Assembly: GCA_964425355.1 (NCBI GenBank)
Contig: CAYRMO010000007.1
Span: 1-42,365, forward strand
From: Litorimonas sp964425355
GTDB taxonomy: Bacteria; Pseudomonadota; Alphaproteobacteria; Caulobacterales; Maricaulaceae
DNA: 42,365 nt
Reading direction: 5' to 3'
Position numbers and translations under genes: made by a program. The notes below the pieces were generated by a model that was not told the origin of the DNA, made no database searches, and worked only from the letters and a program-made list of their open reading frames with translations. This document shows positions 16,559 to 24,664 of the stretch, one piece after another. The stretch's first letter is position 1. Every line of letters starts with the position of its first letter.

Positions 16559-17914
16559 TCAACTAATATAGGTTTTAGCCGCATTAATTTTGATTGACCG
16601 ATATATCGCATAAGCGGCAACACACCCACTCCCGAGAAAGACCATCAAAAATGGAGCTTTGGGCGGCATGTTGAGAATGGCGAGTCCGATCAAGCCAAAG
16701 GTCAATATGTTCACGGCAAAATTATAAAGGACAGACCCGGCACTCATAAGCTGCGCGCGAATGCGCGGATGAGCGCGTCTTTGGGCCATGGCTTGAAGCG
16801 GGACAACAAACATGCCGTTAAACATGGAAGAGGCGAAAATTGCGGTTAGGAATGGCCAAGTATTTGGGTGAGATAGAAAATCTTTATGACTACCACTTCC
16901 CATTTCGCCTTCAAAAACAGGGGTTGGCAAAATATAGATCATCAATGATGAAATCGTTACGCCGATAATTCCGACCGCGACGAGGCGAATAGCTTCGGGG
17001 CCCCATATCTTTAGGTTCCCAATGGCCATTGTAATCATTGAGCCAATGAAAATGGCGATGGTCGAAGCGGCCATAATCAACATAAAAACATTTGGTCCAT
17101 ATCCCATGACATTGGCGATAAAGTTTGGAAAGGCCGTCAGGAATATGGTCGACAGGCCGTAAAACCAAGCAATGCCTAACCAAGGCCTTAAGACATCTGG
17201 GTGTTCAAATATTTTTTTTACAACACTCCAGATTGCTGTGATGGGATTATAATCAACTTTTAATTCTGGGTTGGGTGGTGTTGCAGGCGGACAAAACTCG
17301 GCCGCTATCCAGCCGAGAATGGCCAAGCCGAATAAAAGGACAGCTAAGATGATTGGGTTTTGTGTTGCCAGTAACGTACCAATAATCGTGCCTAGTAAAA
17401 GAACGGCAAATTGCGTCCCGGATAAAAGGGCGTTCCCTTTGATGAGTTCATCACTATCGAGCCATTGCGGCATGACTGCGTTCTTGGTTGGCGCAAAAAA
17501 GGCAGATTGCGTGCCCATCATGGCGAGGGTAACTGCAAGTATCCAGATATTTTGAAACGCAAAGCCGATACCGGCCAACGCCATTATTCCGACTTCGGCG
17601 CGTTTTATCCATTTAAAAATTGTGCCGCGATCAACCTTATCGGCAATTTGTCCCGCAATGGAGCAAAAGACTAAAAAAGGACCCGTAAAAATCAAAGACG
17701 CAATCGGGACTTTCATGGCTTCTGGCAGGCCCGGCAAAAACTCAAAGGCGGGGTTGGTCAGCGCAACGAATGTTATCAGGGCAATTAGCGCATTTTTGAG
17801 CGCATTGTCATTAAACGTGCCAAATTCAAACAGAACATAGAGCGGCGCAAAGCGGCGCGAGAGAAGCAATGGCTTGCGCGGCGTGTTAACCGCCATAAGT
17901 TTTGTTTTGGACAT
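16559..17914 (-). CDS. MFS transporter, LplT-like lysophospholipid flippase
   Basis: The 451-residue protein has about twelve membrane helices. The N-terminal LFEFGTFNDNALKNALIALITF is the diagnostic F-N-D-N-x-x-K-N signature of the LplT branch, which moves lysophospholipids inward for re-acylation. The MFS motif A-like loop AGQIADKVDRGTIFKWIKR follows the second helix. It starts nine bases after the stop of the plsC-like gene, and in other bacteria LplT is genetically linked or fused to such an acyltransferase. The pair plus the upstream TetR gene form an operon. Substrate is inferred from the signature and the neighbour. Confidence 0.88.
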   Translation of the reverse strand: MSKTKLMAVNTPRKPLLLSRRFAPLYVLFEFGTFNDNALKNALIALITFVALTNPAFEFLPGLPEAMKVPIASLIFTGPFLVFCSIAGQIADKVDRGTIFKWIKRAEVGIMALAGIGFAFQNIWILAVTLAMMGTQSAFFAPTKNAVMPQWLDSDELIKGNALLSGTQFAVLLLGTIIGTLLATQNPIILAVLLFGLAILGWIAAEFCPPATPPNPELKVDYNPITAIWSVVKKIFEHPDVLRPWLGIAWFYGLSTIFLTAFPNFIANVMGYGPNVFMLIMAASTIAIFIGSMITMAIGNLKIWGPEAIRLVAVGIIGVTISSLMIYILPTPVFEGEMGSGSHKDFLSHPNTWPFLTAIFASSMFNGMFVVPLQAMAQRRAHPRIRAQLMSAGSVLYNFAVNILTFGLIGLAILNMPPKAPFLMVFLGSGCVAAYAIYRSIKINAAKTYIS

Positions 17915-17923
17915 AGTTTCTGC

Positions 17924-18724
17924 CTAGCCCGCTTCGGCTTCGCGAGCTAGCCTCTTTTCGCGTGCAGAACTATTTTCTTGTAATTGTCCAATGTCGTCTG
18001 GATTTAAGGCTCCAAGATTGTCCAAATCTAATAATTCAATTGACCGGTTTTCAATTCTCTCTTGGAGGACGTCCATAAATTCATCTTTTTCCAATCCATA
18101 CGGAATGGCCTCCAGAAATTCCAGCGTGGCCCGGCCCGGATATTTCTTCCACTCCATTTGGTTCCATCTTTGCCCCAGCGTATTAGCAACAGGGATAACG
18201 GGGCATTGGAAATCTTGCTGTAAATGCCAAATACCTTTCCGGTATTTATGATGGGTGCCAACCTGGCTGAGATGGCCTTCTGGAAAAATCAATAAGCGCC
18301 GACCTTCACGTTTTATGCGAGCGGCTTCACGCTCCATCTTTTTCTGATTGTCAGCGCCGCCGCAACTATCGATGACGACCGCGTTCATTTTTTGCAATAT
18401 GCGTTTTAGGCCCCAGACCTTTTCAAGCTGGCTGCCCGTTACAAAAGACAGATCTTTAAACTGTGAGAAAATGACGAAGCCATCACCGTATGATTGATGT
18501 TTGGCCGCAATCAAGACGGGACCGTTCTCCGGGATATTTTCTTTGCCGCGGACATCTATTTCCATGCCCGCTATATGGCGCATCCCCCAGACCATGACCT
18601 TTGTATAACGCCTAAGTGCTGCCATAAGCGCACCCCGCCCGGGGATGAAAGAGAATAACAGGCAGGCGAGTACATAGATAAACGTCATCAAATAAGAATA
18701 CATATTAAAGAATAGGGATCGCAT
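17924..18724 (-). CDS. 1-acyl-sn-glycerol-3-phosphate acyltransferase (PlsC family)
   Basis: From ATG 18724 the protein has 266 residues. An N-terminal membrane helix (about residues 10-30) precedes the PlsC domain. The catalytic H-x4-D motif is AAKHQSYGDGF (H76, D81), and the phosphate-binding motif is LLIFPEGHLSQVG, with His in place of the usual Thr after FPEG. The family transfers an acyl chain to lysophosphatidic acid or a lysophospholipid at the inner membrane. The start overlaps the tetR stop codon as TAATG, indicating translational coupling. A longer in-frame reading to 18763 exists but would overlap tetR by 40 bases. With the LplT-like gene downstream it suggests lysophospholipid re-acylation. 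Confidence 0.92.
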   Translation of the reverse strand: MRSLFFNMYSYLMTFIYVLACLLFSFIPGRGALMAALRRYTKVMVWGMRHIAGMEIDVRGKENIPENGPVLIAAKHQSYGDGFVIFSQFKDLSFVTGSQLEKVWGLKRILQKMNAVVIDSCGGADNQKKMEREAARIKREGRRLLIFPEGHLSQVGTHHKYRKGIWHLQQDFQCPVIPVANTLGQRWNQMEWKKYPGRATLEFLEAIPYGLEKDEFMDVLQERIENRSIELLDLDNLGALNPDDIGQLQENSSAREKRLAREAEAG

Positions 18725-19338
18725 TACGCATCCTCCAAAACGGCCATAACGGCACGTTCCCAATAAGGAATAAAATCAGAAAGCGGTTGATCAATGACGC
18801 CCGCCACTTTGGATTGCGCCGTTTGCAAAACGACACCTAATGCCATTGAGGCTAATACGTGCGGGGCCAAACCCGTGGGCAGGCGGCCAGCTGATTGATT
18901 AAATTCGACCAAATCCGTTGCGGCTTTTAGGGGACTATCATCATCTAGACCCGTAAAACGATGCATATATAAAAGATGATAAGCAAAAAGTGCCCAGTCC
19001 TCATCCGCCAATCTCGCATAATCTTTGACAATGTCACTTATGGCGGCGTCCAGACTTTGATCCGTATGTTGGCGCACCAAATCCGTTAGGCGCGTGTGAA
19101 TTTCAAACATGAGTGTGCGAGCGAGGTCGTCTTTTGACTTGAAATGACGATAGAGCAGACCTTCACTAACGCCAGCAAGGCTGGAGAGGGATTTGGTCGA
19201 AACCCCCTCGATCGAGGTTTTGATAAATAGATTTAGCGCGGCACGCTCGATTCGGGCTTTGGCCGTGCCATCTTTCCCCGTCACGCCCCGGGCCTCGATT
19301 TCTATATCAATCGCGTCATCCAACATATTTGTCTCCAA
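18724..19338 (-). CDS. TetR/AcrR-family transcriptional regulator
   Basis: The 204-residue regulator has an N-terminal helix-turn-helix (residues about 25-75) with ALNLFIKTSIEGVSTKSLSSLAGVSEGLLYRHFKSKDDL spread over 39 residues, in which the recognition helix is EGLLYRHF. The ligand-binding C-terminal domain is variable. It is the first gene of the tetR-plsC-lplT-like operon and divergent from a short-chain dehydrogenase gene. Two matching 18-bp palindromes in the 245 bp gap are the natural candidates for its operators, implying autorepression and control of the dehydrogenase. The ligand may be an acyl compound, judged only from its neighbours. Confidence 0.93.
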   Translation of the reverse strand: METNMLDDAIDIEIEARGVTGKDGTAKARIERAALNLFIKTSIEGVSTKSLSSLAGVSEGLLYRHFKSKDDLARTLMFEIHTRLTDLVRQHTDQSLDAAISDIVKDYARLADEDWALFAYHLLYMHRFTGLDDDSPLKAATDLVEFNQSAGRLPTGLAPHVLASMALGVVLQTAQSKVAGVIDQPLSDFIPYWERAVMAVLEDA

Positions 19339-19375
19339 CTATGCTCTCATCTTCCCTATCCAGTGAAAATGTAAA

Positions 19376-19393
19376 TATGTGATTAATCACTTA
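19376..19393. promoter_or_regulatory. Candidate TetR operator 1
   Basis: Read on the minus strand the site is TAAGTGA-TTAA-TCACATA; its core GTGATTAATCAC (19379-19390) is a perfect 12-bp palindrome. It lies about 40 bp upstream of the tetR start. It shares TAAGTGA-N4-TCAC with the second site in the same gap, with centres 75 bp apart. The pairing and location suggest binding by the adjacent TetR-family protein. Confidence 0.6.
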
Positions 19394-19450
19394 CATATTG
19401 AATATTCCGTGCAGCTGGCAATGTGGAATTCTTGCATAAAGGGGTGCAAA

Positions 19451-19468
19451 TAAGTGAATGGTCACTCA
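19451..19468. promoter_or_regulatory. Candidate TetR operator 2
   Basis: TAAGTGA-ATGG-TCACTCA contains the inverted repeat AGTGA-N4-TCACT (19453-19466) and matches operator 1 at TAAGTGA-N4-TCAC. It lies about 115 bp upstream of the dehydrogenase start. Two copies of one palindrome in a divergent gap flanking a TetR gene fit the usual autoregulatory arrangement. Confidence 0.6.
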
Positions 19469-19583
19469 TTAACAGTGTTCATAGGGTGAAGATAATGATT
19501 CTGGTCTTGTCATCACTGTTCAAAATCGGCAGGAGCCTCGAAAATCATATGTCCGCTAGGAAGCAGAATCAAAGGTACAAAAA

Positions 19584-20369
19584 ATGAAACTTGATAAATC
19601 TATATCAGCCATTGTGACAGGTGGTGCCTCGGGATTAGGTGAAGCCACAGCGCGCTCACTTGCGGCAAAAGGCGTAAAGGTCGGCATTTTCGATATGAAT
19701 GAAGCGCGTGGCCAAGCCGTCGCGAAAGAAATTGGCGGTATTTTTGCCAAGGTCAATGTCGCTGATGAAGCGAGTGTGGATGCCGGATTCGAAGCTATTC
19801 GCACGCAAAACGGAGCGGAGCGGGTTCTGGTCAATTGTGCCGGTATCGGCTTGGGTATGAAAACGGCGAGCCGCAAACGCGATACGGGCGATATTTTGGC
19901 CCATGATGTTGCTGCCTATAAGCGCGTTATTGACATCAACCTCTTTGGCTCTTTTCTGTGTGCGTCCAAATCGGCGGCAGCCATGATGGCGCTTGAGCCC
20001 ACTGATCCGGATGGCGAGCGTGGTATCATTATTAATACAGCCTCTGTTGCTGCCCAAGATGGTCAGATTGGCCAGCTCGCTTATGCGGCCTCTAAAGGTG
20101 GGATTTTGTCAATGGCTCTTCCAATGGCACGTGATCTCGCGCGCGAAGGTATTCGCGTAAATACGATCTTACCTGGATTTTATGAAACCCCAATCTATGA
20201 ACAGATGAAGCCCGAAGTGAAAGAAAGCCTGAGGGCCCATGTTCAATTTCCAAATCGTTTTGGTGCGCCCCGTGAATTCGCCGAAGTGGCTCTCTTTATG
20301 TGTGAGCACGCCTATATCAATGCCGAATATATCAGGACAGATGCTGGCGCGCGCATGCCTCCGAGGTAA
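19584..20369 (+). CDS. Short-chain dehydrogenase, 3-hydroxyacyl-CoA dehydrogenase type 2-like
   Basis: The 261-residue Rossmann enzyme has the cofactor loop VTGGASGLGEATA, the acidic residue FDMNEARG after strand 2 favouring NAD, NCAGIG, and the catalytic Ser-Tyr-Lys in NTASVAAQDGQIGQLAYAASKGG. The block around AAQDGQIGQ is typical of the HSD10-like branch that oxidises 3-hydroxyacyl-CoA and similar substrates. It is divergent from the TetR gene and probably under its control, which would link fatty-acyl breakdown with phospholipid re-acylation. The SDR call is certain; the substrate is inferred. It converges with the GNAT gene. Confidence 0.9.
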   Translation: MKLDKSISAIVTGGASGLGEATARSLAAKGVKVGIFDMNEARGQAVAKEIGGIFAKVNVADEASVDAGFEAIRTQNGAERVLVNCAGIGLGMKTASRKRDTGDILAHDVAAYKRVIDINLFGSFLCASKSAAAMMALEPTDPDGERGIIINTASVAAQDGQIGQLAYAASKGGILSMALPMARDLAREGIRVNTILPGFYETPIYEQMKPEVKESLRAHVQFPNRFGAPREFAEVALFMCEHAYINAEYIRTDAGARMPPR

Positions 20370-20408
20370 TTTTTGATTAGGCCTTAAAAATAACGGGCTA
20401 TTGGTGGT

Positions 20409-20903
20409 TCAGAGCTTTACCTGCCAATAGCCAACATCGACCCATTTTCCGAATTTAAACCCGACCTCTTCAAAATGGGCGACTTTTTTCACCCCGAATT
20501 TCTCATGTAAGCCTATGCTTGCTGGGTTTGGAAGCGTTATGCCTCCGATTGCAATGTGAAATTCTTGCTGTCGTAAGCGTTCAAATAACACGTCATAAAG
20601 CTGGCGTCCCAATCCACGCCCCGTCTGGTTCGGATCCAGATATATAGAAATTTCTACCGAGTTTCGATAAGCTTCTCGAGCCCGCCATTTGGAGGCATAG
20701 GCATAGCCAAGACAGCCATTATCCGCGTCCACATAAACCAGAAATGGTAGGTTTTCCGTCGTTATTTTTTCGATCCGCCCATTCATGTCTTGGGGTTTAA
20801 TCGGGTCTATCTCAAAGGTTGCGGTACTTGTTTGGATATAGTGATTATAAATTCGGGCGAGACTTACCGCATCCTTTATACCCGCATCTCTTATCCCATT
20901 CAT
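20409..20903 (-). CDS. GNAT N-acetyltransferase, phosphinothricin-acetyltransferase-like
   Basis: The 164-residue protein matches the Pat/YncA-type GNAT family: IRDAGIKDAVSLARIYNHYI at the N-terminus, STATFEIDP, GYAYASKWRAREAYR, SVEISIYLDPNQTGRGLGRQLYD with the acetyl-CoA loop, and LPNPASIGLHEKFGVKKVAHFEEVG. Family members acetylate phosphinothricin, methionine sulfoximine or related amino acids, and many act as housekeeping detoxifiers. It starts 19 bp after the MscS stop and is probably cotranscribed with it. Substrate is not determinable here. Confidence 0.9.
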   Translation of the reverse strand: MNGIRDAGIKDAVSLARIYNHYIQTSTATFEIDPIKPQDMNGRIEKITTENLPFLVYVDADNGCLGYAYASKWRAREAYRNSVEISIYLDPNQTGRGLGRQLYDVLFERLRQQEFHIAIGGITLPNPASIGLHEKFGVKKVAHFEEVGFKFGKWVDVGYWQVKL

Positions 20904-20922
20904 TTCTATTTCCTATTGGGAC

Positions 20923-22221
20923 CTATTTCTTATTTTGGATCACACGATGCGGGAACGGAATCTCAATCTTATTGTCACGGAGCGTACGCCATACAATAAA
21001 ATTTAAATCCGAGGTAAATTTATTCGGTCCGTCATCAATACCGTCCGCCCAAAACTCGATCGCCATATTGGCACCATTCTCTCCAAATTCACGGAATTCT
21101 AAGTCGGGCATTTCTGGTTCTCTTAGAACTTGATGATGTTCCAAGACCGCTGGGATGAGGAGGTCTTCAAGTGCATCCAAGTCGGTGTCATAAGCGACTG
21201 TAAAATGGACTTCATAGCGCTGGCGTGGATCCTTATGGGTCCAGTTCTCATAGGCATCTTCGGTAAATTGCGTATTGGGCACCATGATGTCTTTGCCATC
21301 GGTGGTTTCAACAACTGTGTTGCGCATATTAATGGCTTCGACAAAACCTTCTTGCCCATCCGGTAAAACCACATAATCCCCAACCCGAACAGATCGGTCG
21401 AACAGGATGATTAGACCAGACACAAAATTCGCTGCGATCGGTTGTAAGCCAAACCCAATCCCCAAGGCGACGGCTGAAAATACCATAACCAGCCCTGAGA
21501 GGGGTATACCCGCCGCCCCTAAAACGAGGACCGTCAATATCCCAAATAGAACGATCTGAAAGAGCTTTGCGACGATTTCTCGGACACCGCTATCCAAGCT
21601 TTCTTGAGAGCGGATGGCGGCTTGACCGCGCGTATTTGAAATTCCGCCCAGCCAGAAAAACAGCCCACCAAAAACACCAAGCTTGATCAGGCTCATCAAG
21701 CTTATTGGCGCGTCTCCCATTTGAAAGACAACCGCGCCATTTAAGAAACCACTTAAGTCATCCCCATAACCCAGAGCAATGATCAAGCCGAGCGGGATTA
21801 ACGTCCAAAGGGCGATTTTGCGAAAAAGTGGGTCCGCAATAAATTCCTTAATCGCCCGGTAAATCAGGAAAATCAGAGCTAAGCTTTGCGCGAGCTTGAC
21901 CAGCCAATCTTGCCCAAGCGAGGGAACAGCTTTTAATATTGCGGCAAAAATGGCCAGCAAAAGCACCAATATGACAGCTCTGAGGAATGATCCTGCGCGA
22001 TAGATTATCTTTCTGACGGCTAGGAGTTTGACGTCCGCACTGGGCTCATCTCTGAACAGAAAAACCTTTTTCCGAATCAGACGTGCGATAATTGGCGATA
22101 ATATGATCGCCAACACAACCGCCCCCAATTGCGCGAGAAAAGCCGGACTTTGCGCCCATTCCAAGAGCTTTTCACCCCATTCACTGAGGAGCGCTTGAAC
22201 GTCTTCCATATTTTTTGGCAT
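20923..22221 (-). CDS. MscS-family mechanosensitive ion channel
   Basis: The 432-residue inner-membrane protein has about six N-terminal hydrophobic helices, more than E. coli MscS. The pore helix and beta domain follow: VFSAVALGIGFGLQPIAANFVSGLIILFD spread over 29 residues, then RVGDYVVLPDGQEGFVEAINMRNTVVET and MVPNTQF, all classic MscS features. The soluble C-terminal domain ends in VWRTLRDNKIEIPFPHR, also a family hallmark. It should release solutes upon hypo-osmotic shock. It is divergent from argG, with 99 bp between starts, and is followed by the GNAT gene. Confidence 0.93.
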   Translation of the reverse strand: MPKNMEDVQALLSEWGEKLLEWAQSPAFLAQLGAVVLAIILSPIIARLIRKKVFLFRDEPSADVKLLAVRKIIYRAGSFLRAVILVLLLAIFAAILKAVPSLGQDWLVKLAQSLALIFLIYRAIKEFIADPLFRKIALWTLIPLGLIIALGYGDDLSGFLNGAVVFQMGDAPISLMSLIKLGVFGGLFFWLGGISNTRGQAAIRSQESLDSGVREIVAKLFQIVLFGILTVLVLGAAGIPLSGLVMVFSAVALGIGFGLQPIAANFVSGLIILFDRSVRVGDYVVLPDGQEGFVEAINMRNTVVETTDGKDIMVPNTQFTEDAYENWTHKDPRQRYEVHFTVAYDTDLDALEDLLIPAVLEHHQVLREPEMPDLEFREFGENGANMAIEFWADGIDDGPNKFTSDLNFIVWRTLRDNKIEIPFPHRVIQNKK

Positions 22222-22320
22222 AATTTACCCCTGATTCTTCTGCCTTAGCTACTTCTATGTCTATCTTTTGTAAACGTATTTAGGCTATGGGGGCGCGAAA
22301 AAATTCAAAGGTTCTACTCT

Positions 22321-23544
22321 ATGGCCCATCCCAAGAAAGTTGTCCTCGCTTATTCGGGCGGTTTGGATACCTCTATCATCCTGAAATGGCTTCAAAATGA
22401 GAAGGGTTGTGAGGTCGTGACCTTTACGGCCGATTTGGGTCAGGGCGAAGAATTAGAACCCGCGCGCCGCAAAGCCGAGGCCGCGGGCGTCAAAGAGATT
22501 TTCATTGACGACCTGCGCGAAGAATTTGTTCGAGATTTTGTCTTTCCCATGTTCCGCGCTAATGCCGTCTATGAGGGTCTTTACCTCTTGGGAACCTCCA
22601 TTGCCCGCCCGCTCATATCTAAAAGACAGATAGAAATTGCGCACCAAGTTGGGGCTGATGCAGTCTGTCACGGCGCCACAGGTAAGGGGAATGACCAGGT
22701 TAGGTTCGAACTCGGCTATTACGCCTTGGACCCAGACATTAAAGTGATTGCGCCTTGGCGAGAATGGGATTTGAACTCTCGGACGAAGCTTCTGGAATAT
22801 GCGGAAGAACATGATATCGAAATCGCCGCCGATAAAAGAGGCGAAGCGCCATTTTCTGTTGATGCAAATCTTTTACATACCTCGTCTGAAGGCAAAGTCC
22901 TTGAAGACCCGAATGAAGAAGCGCCGGATTATGTTTTCCAACGCACCGTCTCCCCGGAAGAGGCGCCCGATAAAGCAACCATAATTGAAATGGGCTTTGA
23001 ACGCGGAGATGCGGTTTCGATTAATGGTGTCATGATGACGCCAGCGACATTGCTCGAAGAGCTCAACCGGCTTGGCGGCGCCAATGGTATTGGACGATTA
23101 GATCTCCTTGAAAACAGATTTGTTGGGATGAAGTCCCGCGGTATTTATGAAACGCCTGGCGGAACCATCCTCTTAATGGCGCATCGCGGTATTGAACAAA
23201 TTACAATGGATAAGGGAGCGGCCCATCTCAAAGATGAGCTTATGCCACGTTATGCCGAGCTGATCTATAATGGCTATTGGTTCAGCCCAGAACGCGAAAT
23301 GCTCCAGGCTGCGATTGATCATTCGCAAGAGCTTGTAACCGGAACAGTTCGATTAAAACTCTATAAAGGCAGCGTCGACATTATTGGCCGTGACAGCCCA
23401 TATTCGCTTTACTCCCAAGAACATGTCACCTTTGAGGAAGACGATGTTTATGATCAGGCAGATGCGGGTGGATTTATCAAAATCAATGCATTGCGACTTC
23501 GCCTCTTAAAGGCGCGTGACCGCAAAGCTGGCAAAAATAATTAA
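22321..23544 (+). CDS. argG: Argininosuccinate synthase
   Basis: The 407-residue enzyme condenses citrulline and aspartate with ATP in arginine synthesis. The N-type ATP pyrophosphatase loop AYSGGLDTSIILKWL lies at residues 10-24. It is followed by the aspartate/citrulline site ICHGATGKGNDQVRFEL in the form VCHGATGKGNDQVRFEL, APWREWDL, and the C-terminal LYKGSVDIIGRDSPYSLY. Length is usual for the family. No argH is adjacent. It converges with the Pro/Gln-rich protein gene with a 27 bp gap and no visible terminator hairpin. Confidence 0.97.
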   Translation: MAHPKKVVLAYSGGLDTSIILKWLQNEKGCEVVTFTADLGQGEELEPARRKAEAAGVKEIFIDDLREEFVRDFVFPMFRANAVYEGLYLLGTSIARPLISKRQIEIAHQVGADAVCHGATGKGNDQVRFELGYYALDPDIKVIAPWREWDLNSRTKLLEYAEEHDIEIAADKRGEAPFSVDANLLHTSSEGKVLEDPNEEAPDYVFQRTVSPEEAPDKATIIEMGFERGDAVSINGVMMTPATLLEELNRLGGANGIGRLDLLENRFVGMKSRGIYETPGGTILLMAHRGIEQITMDKGAAHLKDELMPRYAELIYNGYWFSPEREMLQAAIDHSQELVTGTVRLKLYKGSVDIIGRDSPYSLYSQEHVTFEEDDVYDQADAGGFIKINALRLRLLKARDRKAGKNN

Positions 23545-23571
23545 TCCGGCGCGGTCGTTCAGCTTTAGACT

Positions 23572-24486
23572 TTATTGAGCGTCTTCTGCGAGCGCCGTAT
23601 CCAAAAAGGCGTCCGCATTTTGAAGACTAGCCGCGCTTGGCGCGCTGGGCTCTAGGCGTTCAGCGCTTGGAGAATAGGGCTGAGCCCGTTCGGCTTTCTT
23701 TTCGCCAAATAATGCAAATACAAGCGACGCCCCTACGATAAGGCCAGTCCCCAGACCAACCACGAAGTTTTTCGTGAATAGAGTTCCTGACGACGGAGCT
23801 ATGTCCGAATTAGGCATTTGGGCATTTAGTTTCGGGGCTTTTGGTTTCCGCTTGAATAAAGACGCAAATAGAGATTTTGACTTGGTTCCGGTCTCATCAA
23901 CCAATCCTGTTGCCCCCGTAGCCATTGCTCCGGCTGTCATTTGGGCCCTCGCCATCATTTGCGCCCCCCCTGTCATTTGCGCATGCGCTGGGATATTGGG
24001 ATTCGAAAAATTGGGTGCCATAGCTCCCTGTGGCGCATATCCAATTTGAGGCTGATGTGCGGGCATTGGCGGTTGATTAGCTAGGGGCTGCATAGCTTGG
24101 GCTTGGGCAGGCGCTTGACCGTGATATTGATATGGTACCTGTTGCCCATTCTGATGATGGTTGGGCTGATGATAGGGTTGAGCAGGCTGCGCAACGGGCT
24201 GTACCGGCACGGACTGTACTGGCGCTTGTGGCACATATGGCACCGCTTGTGGAGCTGCAGATGGGGCGGGCGCGTGTAAAGGCGATTGTGTCTGAACTGG
24301 ATGTGGCATGGGGGCTGGCTGACTGGGAATAGGCTGCGTAGCATGTTGTTGAGGTACAGCAGGCGCTGGAATGGGCCGAGCTTGTCCGCCCATATTTTGC
24401 GGTGTTGGGACAGGCTGCTGGGGTGTCCATGGCGTGGCCAGGGGCGTCGGCGCAGTTGGCGGGGCTGAATTTATCTGATCCGTCAT
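23572..24486 (-). CDS. Pro/Gln/Ala-rich protein with one C-terminal membrane helix
   Basis: This 304-residue protein is not recognised. Residues 1-195 are almost entirely Pro, Gln, Ala, Val and His in short degenerate repeats (PVQPVAQPAQP, QAPVQSVPVQP), and a run of AQMTGGAQMMARAQMTAGA follows in near-heptad units. A basic patch SLFKRKPKAPKL precedes one membrane helix at about 235-258 (FVVGLGTGLIVGASLVFALFG). The C-terminal ~45 residues are short and Ala/Glu-rich. Topology by the positive-inside rule would place the long proline-rich arm in the cytoplasm. GAGGA upstream of the ATG supports the start. It is divergent from the glutamate dehydrogenase gene. Function unknown. Confidence 0.75.
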   Translation of the reverse strand: MTDQINSAPPTAPTPLATPWTPQQPVPTPQNMGGQARPIPAPAVPQQHATQPIPSQPAPMPHPVQTQSPLHAPAPSAAPQAVPYVPQAPVQSVPVQPVAQPAQPYHQPNHHQNGQQVPYQYHGQAPAQAQAMQPLANQPPMPAHQPQIGYAPQGAMAPNFSNPNIPAHAQMTGGAQMMARAQMTAGAMATGATGLVDETGTKSKSLFASLFKRKPKAPKLNAQMPNSDIAPSSGTLFTKNFVVGLGTGLIVGASLVFALFGEKKAERAQPYSPSAERLEPSAPSAASLQNADAFLDTALAEDAQ

Positions 24487-24664
24487 GAATGTGTCCTCAT
24501 TGGTTAATCATTCTTGACAAAAAAAAGCTAAAACCTCGTTAAGCTCAGAAATTGGGCCGTCTTTGCGTAAATGTCGCATATGTGAACGAATTTGTAATTC
24601 ATATTGCGCAGAAACATGTTTAGCAGGGCAGTAAATTCTGCACATCTGGAGAGGAGTGCCAAAA

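Noticed and set aside
22690..22780. GGTTCGAA and tRNA-like T-arm strings
   Set aside because: They lie inside argG, encode conserved protein sequence, and have no cloverleaf around them.
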